DNA of 10,610 bases from Candidatus Margulisiibacteriota bacterium (GCA_031279305.1 JAITIS010000039.1:1-10610); one strand, 5' to 3'; positions 1-6,681 are shown, numbered from the stretch's first letter. Program-made: numbers and translations. The notes: generated from the sequence alone by a model not told the origin.

Positions 1-1
1 G

Positions 2-400
2 CTGTTGCTTTACTGGCTGATTTTTCGGCGTCTGGATGCAGGCGTATATCTCTGTTTCATCGCCGGTGTTTTTTTGCTGGGCGTTTTTGCTTCGGGCGAA
101 TATGACCGCCTGCACGGCAAACACGACGCTCCAGAAACTGTGATTGACGAGGTGGCCGGCCAGTCCATCGCGCTTTTGCCTCTGTTTTTCTGGAATTTTA
201 ACGGCTTTTATCCGGCGCTGACTTCACTGCTGGCTTTTATTTTATTTCGTTTTTTTGATATAGTAAAACCTCTTGGTGTTTGGCATATCCAAAAACTGCC
301 CGGCGGCTGGGGTGTAATGCTGGACGATGTGCTGGCCGGTTTTTACGCGCTGGGAGTGTGGTTGTTAATTTTATTGAGCGTGATTTTCTTGTGGTTTTAG
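2..400 (+). CDS. pgpA: Phosphatidylglycerophosphatase A, 5'-truncated by the window edge
   Basis: PgpA removes the phosphate from phosphatidylglycerophosphate to give phosphatidylglycerol at the inner membrane. The visible 132 codons show the two family signatures. One is an acidic stretch, D-R-L-H-G-K-H-D followed by VIDEVAGQ, about 30 residues into the visible part. The other is FDIVKP followed by LPGGWGVMLDDVLAGFYA near the C-terminus. Hydrophobic segments lie at the start, in the middle (LLPLFFW, then the ALTSLLAFILF stretch) and at the C-terminal tail. Family members are usually about 150-170 residues, so roughly 30 N-terminal residues, including the usual GT.GS region, should lie upstream of the window. 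The frame is open to base 2, and the TTG at base 5 is not a believable start. The next gene begins 10 nt after the TAG and is a CDP-alcohol transferase-like protein, consistent with a phospholipid synthesis context. Confidence 0.88.
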   Translation: MLLYWLIFRRLDAGVYLCFIAGVFLLGVFASGEYDRLHGKHDAPETVIDEVAGQSIALLPLFFWNFNGFYPALTSLLAFILFRFFDIVKPLGVWHIQKLPGGWGVMLDDVLAGFYALGVWLLILLSVIFLWF

Positions 401-410
401 GAGTGCAGGG

Positions 411-1115
411 ATGACAGAAGCCAAAGTAAAAACACCAAACGGTTTTTCCGCTTTTTTTCAGCTGAAGGAGCGCGTTCCCAATAAGCAATATGAGAAAAAA
501 TATTTATTTTTAAGTGTTTTTTGCAGCCGCCTGCGCCTCAAACCCAATCTGCTGTCCTGCCTAGCTTTGTTTTCGGCGATTTTGACCGGCGGTTTTTTTC
601 TGCGCGATTTTCTGGAATTGGCGGCGCTGTTCTGCTGGCTGACCTGGTTTTTCAGCCATTTTGACGGTATTTACGCACGGCAGACTGCTTCCGAGAGCCG
701 TTTTGGCGGTTTTTTTGATGCCATAGTTAATATCGCCTGCGATCTTTTTCTGCTGGTTTCCCTGACTATTAAATATCTTTTTGCGGCCAATTATGTATTG
801 GCCCTAGTTTTGCTTGGCCTGTTGGCCCTGCGGGCTTTGATAATGACTGTGCGCGCCGAGCTAAAAATATTTAAGATAAAAAATACGGAGAGTTTTTACG
901 GCCGCGCGGAGTTCTGGCTGGTTTTTACCCTAGGTATTTTGCTGGACAGAGTGGCGCTGGCCGCGGCTATCAGCTTTTTCTTATTTCTACTGAACGGTCT
1001 GCAGCTTGGCGCGCAGAGTTTTGTGCTGTACAAAACCAGTCCCAGACCGCCTGTCAAACAGTTATTTTCCAGAGGCAAAAAGAAACATCCGCGGAAACAC
1101 AGGTCAAAAAAATGA
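411..1115 (+). CDS. CDP-alcohol phosphatidyltransferase-like membrane protein with altered active-site motif
   Basis: This 234-residue protein has several hydrophobic helices (roughly residues 45-80, 103-150 and 165-205) and a strongly basic tail (residues 211-234). Around residues 82-107 it carries the CDP-alcohol transferase pattern: D85-G86, A89-R90, G99 and D103 at the correct spacing. This family swaps CMP for an alcohol head group, for example glycerol-3-phosphate to make the PgpA substrate, and works at the cytoplasmic face of the membrane. The canonical motif is DxxDGxxAR(x8)GxxxDxxxD. Here the first Asp is Ser-82 and the last Asp, usually taken as the catalytic base, is Asn-107. Activity may therefore be lost or changed, and I do not call it pgsA. 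The start is supported by AGGAG at 399-403, 7 nt before the ATG. It follows pgpA and overlaps alr by 4 nt (ATGA). Family assignment is fairly sure; substrate and activity are unknown. Confidence 0.75.
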   Translation: MTEAKVKTPNGFSAFFQLKERVPNKQYEKKYLFLSVFCSRLRLKPNLLSCLALFSAILTGGFFLRDFLELAALFCWLTWFFSHFDGIYARQTASESRFGGFFDAIVNIACDLFLLVSLTIKYLFAANYVLALVLLGLLALRALIMTVRAELKIFKIKNTESFYGRAEFWLVFTLGILLDRVALAAAISFFLFLLNGLQLGAQSFVLYKTSPRPPVKQLFSRGKKKHPRKHRSKK

Positions 1116-2155
1116 AGCGGGCTTTTGCGGAAATAAATTTGGCCAAATTGGCGGATAATTTGCGGCATTATCGCGCGGGTTTGCGTCCCGCTGTGTCCGT
1201 GATGGGCATAGTCAAGGCCGACGCTTACGGCCACGGCGCGGTGCCGGTAGCCCGGCGGCTGCTCAGAGAGGGCGTGAATTATTTTGGCGTGGCTTGGCTG
1301 TCCGAAGCCGCGGAACTGCGCCAAAACGGCATTGCCGCATCGGTGCTGGTTTTAAGCCAGCCGGATCCGCGTTATATTGCGGAGATTATCGGCTTAAAAG
1401 TAGTGCAGGCTGTGTACGATTATGATTTTGCTGCGCGGCTCTCGCAGGCCGCCGAGCAAAAAGTCCGGGTGCATATCAAAATCGACACCGGGATGAACCG
1501 CATCGGCGTCAAGCCGGACGGACTGGCGGATTTATTAAAAAAAATCAAAGATCTGAAAAATATCAAAGCAGAAGGCCTGTTTACCCACTTGGCCTGTCTG
1601 GATGATTCAGGGCGGCGCCAGTTAAAACTCTTTGCGGAATGCGCGGCGCTGGCCAGAGATATTTTGCCGGAGATCAAATGCATACACGCTTTGAATTCCG
1701 GAGGAACGCTGGCTTTCCCGGAAGCCGAACACGATATAGTGCGTTTGGGCATCGGCCTCTACCGCGGCGTGCTGACGCTCAAATCCAGAGTGATGACCGT
1801 AAAAACTATTCGTGCCGGAGAAGCGGTGAGCTATGGCGCGGCTTTTGTGGCGGACAGGCCGACACGCCTTGCGACGATCTCCATCGGCTATGCAGATGGA
1901 CTCAGCCGCCTGCTTTCCAATAAAGGCCGTGTTTTAATCCGCGGCGGTAGATACGCTCTTTGCGGCAATATTTGTATGGATATGTGTATGGCTATCGTTG
2001 ATGAGCAGGTTGAGGCCGGCGACGAAGTGGTAATTATTGGCCGGCAGGGCGCCGAAGAAATCACCGCGCAGGAGCTGGCGGATTTGACCGGCACTATCGA
2101 CTATGAGATTATGTGCGGCATAGGCAAAAGGGTGCCGCGGGAATTTAAGGAGTGA
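1112..2155 (+). CDS. alr: Alanine racemase
   Basis: This PLP enzyme interconverts L- and D-alanine in the cytoplasm and supplies D-Ala for peptidoglycan. The 347-residue protein has the N-terminal TIM-barrel signature VKADAYGHG with PLP lysine K35. It also has IDTGMNRIG (R130), NSGGT, and RLGIGLY, whose R211 is the residue expected to contact the PLP ring nitrogen. The C-terminal beta domain contains the second catalytic base Y241 in SYGAAF, then SIGYADG, C288-M289-D290, and a typical ending with YEIMCGIGKRVPR. The protein is slightly short for the family (about 360-380). Most of the difference lies after RLGIGLY, where the usual loop of around 15 residues before the beta domain is nearly absent. 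The start ATG overlaps the stop of the preceding gene (ATGA), which suggests translational coupling. The next gene, dnaX, follows with similar tightness. Confidence 0.95.
   Translation: MKRAFAEINLAKLADNLRHYRAGLRPAVSVMGIVKADAYGHGAVPVARRLLREGVNYFGVAWLSEAAELRQNGIAASVLVLSQPDPRYIAEIIGLKVVQAVYDYDFAARLSQAAEQKVRVHIKIDTGMNRIGVKPDGLADLLKKIKDLKNIKAEGLFTHLACLDDSGRRQLKLFAECAALARDILPEIKCIHALNSGGTLAFPEAEHDIVRLGIGLYRGVLTLKSRVMTVKTIRAGEAVSYGAAFVADRPTRLATISIGYADGLSRLLSNKGRVLIRGGRYALCGNICMDMCMAIVDEQVEAGDEVVIIGRQGAEEITAQELADLTGTIDYEIMCGIGKRVPREFKE
2147..2152 (+). promoter_or_regulatory. Shine-Dalgarno sequence that decides the dnaX start
   Basis: AAGGAG lies inside the last codons of alr. It is 5 nt before the GTG at 2158, but it overlaps the alternative in-frame GTG at 2152, which would therefore have no usable upstream site. 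This favours the 2158 start, which gives an N-terminus MAYLSLYRKYR, as in other DnaX proteins. Confidence 0.6.
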
Positions 2156-2157
2156 CA

Positions 2158-3696
2158 GTGGCGTATCTTTCCCTGTATCGTAAATATCGCTCGCAGGATT
2201 TTGACGCCATCATTGGCCAGCCGCAGATTGTGCAGACTATCAAAAATGCGATCTCGCTGGAGCGGCTGGCGCACGCTTATGTTTTTTCCGGCCCGCGCGG
2301 CACGGGCAAGACCAGTCTGGCACGCATCTTGGCAAAAGCCTTGAACTGCACTGCGGCGGACAGGCCTGTGCTCAAGCCCTGCTTGAAATGCTCAAACTGT
2401 GAAAAAATTAAAAGCGGTGTTTCGATCGATGTGCTGGAGATTGATGCCGCGTCTAACCGCGGGATTGACGAGATACGCCAGCTGCGCGAGCAGGTAAATT
2501 TTGTGCCGGTAGAGTCCCGATACAAAGTGTATATCATCGATGAAGCCCATATGCTGACCACCGAGGCTTTTAACGCGCTTTTGAAAACGCTGGAAGAGCC
2601 GCCGGTGCACGCGCTTTTTGTGCTGGCGACGACAGAGATACAGAAAATTCCGGCAACTATTTTGTCCCGCTGCCAGCGGCTGGATTTTAAGCGTATTCCA
2701 GCGCCGGAGATCGAAGCTCATCTGCGGGACGTTTGCCAAAAAGAAGAGGTGTCTGTCGACGCCAAATCGCTGAATTATATAGCCAGACTCTCAGACGGCT
2801 GTATGCGCGACGCGCTGTCGCTTTTAGACCAGCTAATTTCTTTTCGTGGCGCGCGGGTTGTCTTTGACGATATTCTGCTTTTGCTCGGCGCGACGCTCAA
2901 CGCTTCCCTGACCGAGCTGTTAGAGAAGATACTGCAAAGCGATCTATCCGGCGCGTTGGCCTTGATTGATCAGCTGATTCTGTCCGGTAAAAATATTCAG
3001 AGAGTGTGCGTCGATCTGTTGGACTATCTGCGCAATCTTCTTCTGCTCGCGCTGGGCGCGGAAAAGGCGCTGGATTTAAGTTCGGACGATATCGCCGCTC
3101 TGCGCGCGCTGTCCGGACGGACTAGCGCGCAAAATTTGCGGCGGATGATTCTGCTTTTTGCCAGAGCAGAGGCAGATATGCGCTGGAATCCTCATACTAG
3201 GCTGGTTTTCGAGCTGGCGGTTATGGAGCTATGCGCCGGGGCAGAGACAGCCGTTTCGCGCCAGCAGGGAACTTTGCCTCCTCCGGCGGCTGTTCCGGCG
3301 CAGGCTGAAAATGCCCCGCCGCCTCCGGCTGTTTCCAGGACGCCGGGAATGGCGGAGATCAAACATTCTTGGCCGACTTTTATGAGCAAAGTAAAACAGG
3401 CCAACCCCCAGCTTTTATACTTGCTCGGCGAGGTGCAGATCAAAAGTTACGAGCAAAATACGCTGACCATTCAGTTTAAGGAAAGCTATTCTTTTCACAA
3501 AAATAAATTATTGCAGCCAGCCAATAAAACGGCGGTGGAACGTATTTTGAAAGAAACCTACGGCGGTGATATTGCCTTGGATGCTGTGCTGGAAGAAAGC
3601 CGTCCGGCGGAGCCCAAAAAAGAAACCGCAGTTCCCCAGGATCCGCAGGTGGAGCTTTTAACCAGCGTTTTTCCGGGTAAAATAATCAAACGCTAG
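2158..3696 (+). CDS. dnaX: DNA polymerase III subunit gamma/tau
   Basis: DnaX is the AAA+ motor subunit of the replicative clamp loader; it loads the beta clamp and tethers polymerase cores. In the 512-residue product starting at GTG 2158, the LYRKYR N-terminus is followed by Walker A GPRGTGKTS (K51). A zinc-binding Cys cluster follows (C64, C75, C78, C81), with a C-x10-C first gap slightly longer than usual. Then come Walker B IIDEAH (D128-E129), sensor 1 FVLATTE, and the SRC motif (R171), the expected arginine finger. Three-domain AAA+/collar sequence runs to about residue 365. A proline-rich linker (about 375-398) and a C-terminal domain beginning KHSWPTFM follow; a long E. coli-type tau tail is missing. 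An alternative GTG at 2152 overlaps the alr stop, but its ribosome site is poor. The neighbourhood lacks the usual ybaB and recR. The next gene lies in the same frame after the TAG. Confidence 0.95.
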   Translation: MAYLSLYRKYRSQDFDAIIGQPQIVQTIKNAISLERLAHAYVFSGPRGTGKTSLARILAKALNCTAADRPVLKPCLKCSNCEKIKSGVSIDVLEIDAASNRGIDEIRQLREQVNFVPVESRYKVYIIDEAHMLTTEAFNALLKTLEEPPVHALFVLATTEIQKIPATILSRCQRLDFKRIPAPEIEAHLRDVCQKEEVSVDAKSLNYIARLSDGCMRDALSLLDQLISFRGARVVFDDILLLLGATLNASLTELLEKILQSDLSGALALIDQLILSGKNIQRVCVDLLDYLRNLLLLALGAEKALDLSSDDIAALRALSGRTSAQNLRRMILLFARAEADMRWNPHTRLVFELAVMELCAGAETAVSRQQGTLPPPAAVPAQAENAPPPPAVSRTPGMAEIKHSWPTFMSKVKQANPQLLYLLGEVQIKSYEQNTLTIQFKESYSFHKNKLLQPANKTAVERILKETYGGDIALDAVLEESRPAEPKKETAVPQDPQVELLTSVFPGKIIKR

Positions 3697-3735
3697 TCGT
3701 TGCGAAATAAGACGCGCTGTGTTAATCTCCAGCGT

Positions 3736-4344
3736 ATGAGGCCGGAGATTCCTGCTAAGTTTGAGATCGTGGTAAAAAAGGAACGCAATGCTTTCAAGGC
3801 CACTTGTTCGATATTTCCCGGAGTTATCGGCACCGGCAAAAACGAAGAAAAGGCTATCGAGGCTCTGGCGGACAGCTTGGCGGATAAAATGGGCTCCGCG
3901 GTCAAATCCGCGCTGGATGAATTTCTAAAAAAGGACTTGTTGCGTCTGCTGCGCACGGAGGCTAAAATCTCGGCCAGTTTGACCCCGCCCCGCCTTGCTG
4001 TAAACGGCGCGGAGACTGCGCCGCCCAAGTTTACAGATAAACTGCCCAAAGCCTGTAAAATGCAGTTCGCTATTCCGCCGATCGAAATGCTTTTGCGCGG
4101 CACGAATATCCGGCTGGATAAATCTCACCCGGCGCTGCGCGGTTTGCTGTTGGTGCTGGGACTGCGTACAGCGCAAAAAGACCTTTGCCGCCGTTTTGCC
4201 TGTCTGGAACAGGAGTATATGGACGCGCTGGATGACCAGTTTTTTTTCACGCTCCTAAATAACGGCGCCTTTGACACCTTACAGCCGACCGGACACCGCA
4301 CTCCGCTGGGTATGATGCTGGGTATTCCGCTGTCTTTCAATTAG
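3736..4344 (+). CDS. Unrecognised protein with HicB-like N-terminal domain
   Basis: I do not recognise this family as a whole. From ATG 3736 the product is 202 residues. Its first ~50 residues (FEIVVKKERNAFKATCSIFPG, then GTGKNEEKAIEALADSLADKM) follow the HicB/UPF0150 pattern: two beta strands around a turn, a pro-gly 'FPG' turn, then an 'EEA' helix. About 150 residues follow without a family I can name. They comprise a Lys/Leu-rich helix, a Pro/Ala-rich segment near residue 85, and a C-terminus rich in Leu, Phe and Gly ending GIPLSFN. HicB-type domains usually serve as antitoxins or small RNase H-like regulators, but no HicA-like partner is visible here, so a toxin-antitoxin role is not supported. 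The frame is open back to TTG 3700, 3 nt after the dnaX stop. I chose the ATG because the domain begins just after it; neither start has a Shine-Dalgarno sequence. Translation is probably coupled to dnaX. That it is a real gene is likely; its function is unknown. Confidence 0.6.
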   Translation: MRPEIPAKFEIVVKKERNAFKATCSIFPGVIGTGKNEEKAIEALADSLADKMGSAVKSALDEFLKKDLLRLLRTEAKISASLTPPRLAVNGAETAPPKFTDKLPKACKMQFAIPPIEMLLRGTNIRLDKSHPALRGLLLVLGLRTAQKDLCRRFACLEQEYMDALDDQFFFTLLNNGAFDTLQPTGHRTPLGMMLGIPLSFN

Positions 4345-4350
4345 AATTTT

Positions 4351-6063
4351 ATGACTGGAGAAGCAGAGCAATTAAGCACGCTCCGGCATAGCGCGTCGCA
4401 TATTCTAGCTGCCGCGGTGAAACATCTTTATCCCGGCGCTAAACTCGCCATTGGCCCAGCTATTGCCGCCGGTTTTTATTATGACTTTGATTTTCCAGAG
4501 CCGATCAGCGACAAAGATTTGCCGGTCATCGAAAAAGAAATGCAAAAAATTATTAAGCAAAACCCGCATTTCCTGAAAAAGATTGTCAGTAAAAGCGAGG
4601 CGGAAAAATTATTGCAAAATGAACCGTATAAACTGGAGCTGCTGGCGGATTTGAAGGACGGCGAGATTAGTTTTTACGACAGCGGAGATTTTAGCGATCT
4701 ATGCGCCGGGCCCCATATGGAGAAAGCAGCTCAGATTAAAGCGGTGAAATTATTAAAGATTGCCGGCGCTTACTGGCGCGGCAGCGAGAAAAATAAAATG
4801 TTGACGCGCATCTACGGCACTGCTTTTGCTTCGCCGGCGGAGCTGGCGGATTACCTGCATATTCAAGAAGAGGCTTTGAAGCGCGATCACCGCAGGCTGG
4901 GCAAAGAATTAGACCTCTTTTCTTTTCATGACGAGGGTTTGGGTTTTCCATTTTTTCACAACAAAGGCATGATTCTCTGGAATACTTTGCTGGATTTCTG
5001 GCGAGAAAAACACCGCAAGTACGGCTATCAGGAAACCAAAACCCCGCTTATTCTTAACCGCGCGCTTTGGGAAAAAAGCGGCCATTGGTTCAATTACCGG
5101 GAAAATATGTATACCACGCGGATTGATGAGGAGGATTTTGTCATCAAGCCGATGAACTGTCCGGGCGGTATTTTATTGTACAGCGAGACCCAGCATTCTT
5201 ACCGTGAGCTACCGCTGCGCTCGGCGGAAATCGGTCTGGTGCACCGCCACGAAAAATCCGGTGTGCTGTCCGGTCTTTTCCGCGTGCGCGCTTTTCATCA
5301 GGATGACGCGCATATCTTTATGACCCCGGAGCAGATCCTGCCGGAGATCCAAGAGGCGCTGAAACTGGTCGAGGAAATGTACAGCGTTTTTGGCCTGTCT
5401 TACCATTTGGAGCTTTCCACCCGCCCGGAAAAATTTGTCGGCAGTCTGGAGGCTTGGACGCGTTCAGAGCAGGCGCTGGAAGCCGCGCTCAAATCTGCCG
5501 GCAAAGAATACAAAGTTAATCCCGGCGACGGCGCTTTTTACGGCCCGAAAATCGACATTCATATCAAAGACGCTCTGGGGCGCACTTGGCAGTGCGGCAC
5601 CATACAGCTGGATATGAATTTGCCGGAGCTTTTTGACCTGAGCTATATCGGGGCGGATGACCAGAAACACCGGCCGGTGATGATCCACCGCGTGGTTTAC
5701 GGCTCGCTGGAAAGATTTTTGGGCATACTCATCGAGCATTATGCCGGCAGATTCCCGGCTTGGCTGGCGCCGGTGCAGGTGAAAATCCTTACCATCAGCG
5801 AAAAACATAACACGCGCGCGCAGGAATTATTTAATCAATTGATTGCCGAAGGCATCCGCGTCGAGCTAGATGCGCGCCCGGAAAAAATCGGCTACAAAAT
5901 CCGGCAGGCGCAGCTGGAAAAAGTCGTTTATATGGCTGTCCTCGGTGACAAAGAATGCGCGGAAAATACATTGTCCATCCGCGACCGCGAGGGCAAATCC
6001 GAGACAGTAAAAACCGCAGATTTTATCCATAAGTTGCGGCAGGAAATTCGGAGTAGAATATAA
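4351..6063 (+). CDS. thrS: Threonyl-tRNA synthetase lacking the TGS domain
   Basis: This class II enzyme charges tRNA-Thr with threonine in the cytoplasm. The N-terminal editing domain, which clears Ser-tRNA-Thr, is complete: H13 and H17 in HSASH, C118 and H122 in DLCAGPH. The catalytic core has motif 1 near residues 206-232, MNCPGG with zinc ligand C270, motif 2 (FRVRAFHQDDAH) with H321, and H446 at the start of the motif 3 region (SLERFLGILIEHYAGRFP). The anticodon-binding domain covers roughly 470-570. Spacing of the zinc ligands matches the E. coli enzyme with a constant offset of about 64 residues. The protein has 570 residues against about 640 because the N-terminal TGS domain is absent. 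An in-frame TAG lies two codons before the ATG, so the domain cannot be hidden by a wrong start. No Shine-Dalgarno is seen, so coupling to the upstream gene is likely. It appears to be the last gene of this operon. Confidence 0.97.
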   Translation: MTGEAEQLSTLRHSASHILAAAVKHLYPGAKLAIGPAIAAGFYYDFDFPEPISDKDLPVIEKEMQKIIKQNPHFLKKIVSKSEAEKLLQNEPYKLELLADLKDGEISFYDSGDFSDLCAGPHMEKAAQIKAVKLLKIAGAYWRGSEKNKMLTRIYGTAFASPAELADYLHIQEEALKRDHRRLGKELDLFSFHDEGLGFPFFHNKGMILWNTLLDFWREKHRKYGYQETKTPLILNRALWEKSGHWFNYRENMYTTRIDEEDFVIKPMNCPGGILLYSETQHSYRELPLRSAEIGLVHRHEKSGVLSGLFRVRAFHQDDAHIFMTPEQILPEIQEALKLVEEMYSVFGLSYHLELSTRPEKFVGSLEAWTRSEQALEAALKSAGKEYKVNPGDGAFYGPKIDIHIKDALGRTWQCGTIQLDMNLPELFDLSYIGADDQKHRPVMIHRVVYGSLERFLGILIEHYAGRFPAWLAPVQVKILTISEKHNTRAQELFNQLIAEGIRVELDARPEKIGYKIRQAQLEKVVYMAVLGDKECAENTLSIRDREGKSETVKTADFIHKLRQEIRSRI

Positions 6064-6191
6064 TTTTTGAACACGGTGTTTTTGCGTAAAAAAATGGGAC
6101 GCTTAAAAATTTATGACGATAAATTATCACCAGAATTTTTAATGTAAATTCACTAAAAATTTATTTCAGAACAAACGCGATAAAAATTAAT
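6064..6191 (+). other. AT-rich intergenic stretch with short direct and inverted repeats
   Basis: No gene is seen here. Hand count of 6061-6190 gives about 25% G+C, far below the flanking genes. TAAAAATTTAT occurs at 6104-6114 and again at 6154-6164, exactly 50 bp apart. GATAA-A-TTATC (6118-6128) and GAATTT...AAATTC (6133-6138 with 6146-6151) are small inverted repeats between them. It may be a 3' untranslated region of thrS, a promoter region for the following small ORF, or part of a foreign insertion. I found no convincing -35/-10 pair. Confidence 0.5.
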
Positions 6192-6234
6192 GCTCTTACC
6201 GGCTAATACTAGTTAGCGCCGGCAAGAGCTTTTT
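6192..6234 (+). terminator. Rho-independent terminator downstream of thrS
   Basis: The left arm GCTCTTACCGGCTAA pairs with the right arm TTAGCGCCGGCAAGAGC, with one A-C mismatch and a 2-nt bulge. The hexamer loop is TACTAG, and the right arm is followed directly by TTTTT. It lies about 130 nt after the thrS stop and closes that operon. Because it ends only 13 nt before the next ATG, it might instead be a leader attenuator of the small ORF. Confidence 0.85.
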
Positions 6235-6247
6235 ACGTTTGGAATAA

Positions 6248-6499
6248 ATGAAAGACGGAAAACTTACGAAGTTTGAGAAAGATTGGGATTTATATCTTAA
6301 GAGCTTCACAGAGTGGAGAAATAGCGACGGCCTCAGAAAAATAGGTTTTACGCAATGGGAGGCGATTAGTAAAGTCCCGACGAAGGAATATATACAGAAT
6401 AGTATTAGTGATGGTAAGCGAGATTTATACGATTTATACGTTAGAGAGACACAACAGAAAGAGCTGAAAATTCAAAATATTAATAAACGTGTAGAATAA
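6248..6499 (+). CDS. Small hypothetical protein, probably C-terminally truncated by an in-frame TAA
   Basis: I do not recognise this 83-residue protein. It is highly charged, with several Trp and Tyr residues (W13, W23, W37, Y16, Y48, Y61, Y64), no signal peptide and no membrane segment. Helix is likely from about residue 55 onward. Codon use differs from its neighbours: AGA, AGT, ATA and TTA are frequent while the surrounding genes favour CGC/CGG and CTG, which hints at horizontal origin. The hydrophobic heptad I75-I78-V82 continues, after the TAA at 6497-6499, as L-L-I in the next 15 sense codons (6500-6544, ending TAA 6545-6547), so the ancestral protein was probably about 99 residues. An in-frame TAA directly precedes the ATG, so there is no longer N-terminus; only a weak GGA lies upstream as ribosome site. 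Terminators flank it on both sides. It could be a decaying gene or an accessory cassette. Confidence 0.5.
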   Translation: MKDGKLTKFEKDWDLYLKSFTEWRNSDGLRKIGFTQWEAISKVPTKEYIQNSISDGKRDLYDLYVRETQQKELKIQNINKRVE

Positions 6500-6569
6500 C
6501 TTGAGAAACGCTTGGGAAAGATAGAAAGCCCAAACCAAACTGAATAAAAACCAGCGTCTCTTTATTTTC

Positions 6570-6600
6570 AACGCCCGTCATTTTTGGCGGGTGTTCCTTT
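6570..6600 (+). terminator. Rho-independent terminator after the small ORF
   Basis: AACGCCCGTC (6570-6579) and GGCGGGTGTT (6586-6595) form a 10-bp stem with two G-T wobbles and a 6-nt ATTTTT loop, followed by CCTTTT. The U-tract is short, so it is weaker than the one at 6192. It lies 22 nt after the second in-frame stop of the small ORF (6545-6547), where a gene end would be expected. Confidence 0.7.
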
Positions 6601-6652
6601 TATCGCTGTATTGTAAATAATCCCGCGCCAGCCGCGGCTTAAAAAGTCGCCT

Positions 6653-6681
6653 TTGGCAGAGTTTTTTAAATGCTGTATAAT
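6653..6681 (+). promoter_or_regulatory. Sigma-70-type promoter for pta-ackA
   Basis: TTGGCA at 6653-6658 (five of six matches to TTGACA) and a perfect TATAAT at 6676-6681 are separated by the ideal 17 nt. The start of transcription would fall around 6687-6690, about 33 nt before the pta GTG. This is the strongest promoter visible in the window, as expected for a central energy operon. Confidence 0.8.

Noticed and set aside
896..1324. Long minus-strand open frames opposite the CDP-alcohol transferase/alr and other genes (also 7580-8104)
   Set aside because: They lie wholly opposite well-supported genes, have low-complexity Arg/Ser/Ala-rich translations with no motif, and cross gene boundaries; they are shadow frames from the GC-leaning codon use.
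3614..3624. A-rich run in dnaX as a possible programmed frameshift site for a gamma form
   Set aside because: The run of six A is framed as CCC AAA AAA GAA, not the A AAA AAG slippery heptamer, and lies about 25 codons from the stop, so frameshifting would not make a meaningfully shorter subunit.
4342..4351. The unknown upstream frame as a detached or stop-interrupted TGS domain of ThrRS
   Set aside because: Its C-terminal 70 residues do not resemble the TGS pattern (a beta-grasp with a DG turn and an early 'A..I' helix), so there is no sign that the two were once one protein.
6192..6229. Hairpin with GTTAGCG as a possible integron attC site
   Set aside because: The GTTRRRY core is not matched, there is no second core, and the hairpin is followed by a T-run, so a terminator explains it fully.
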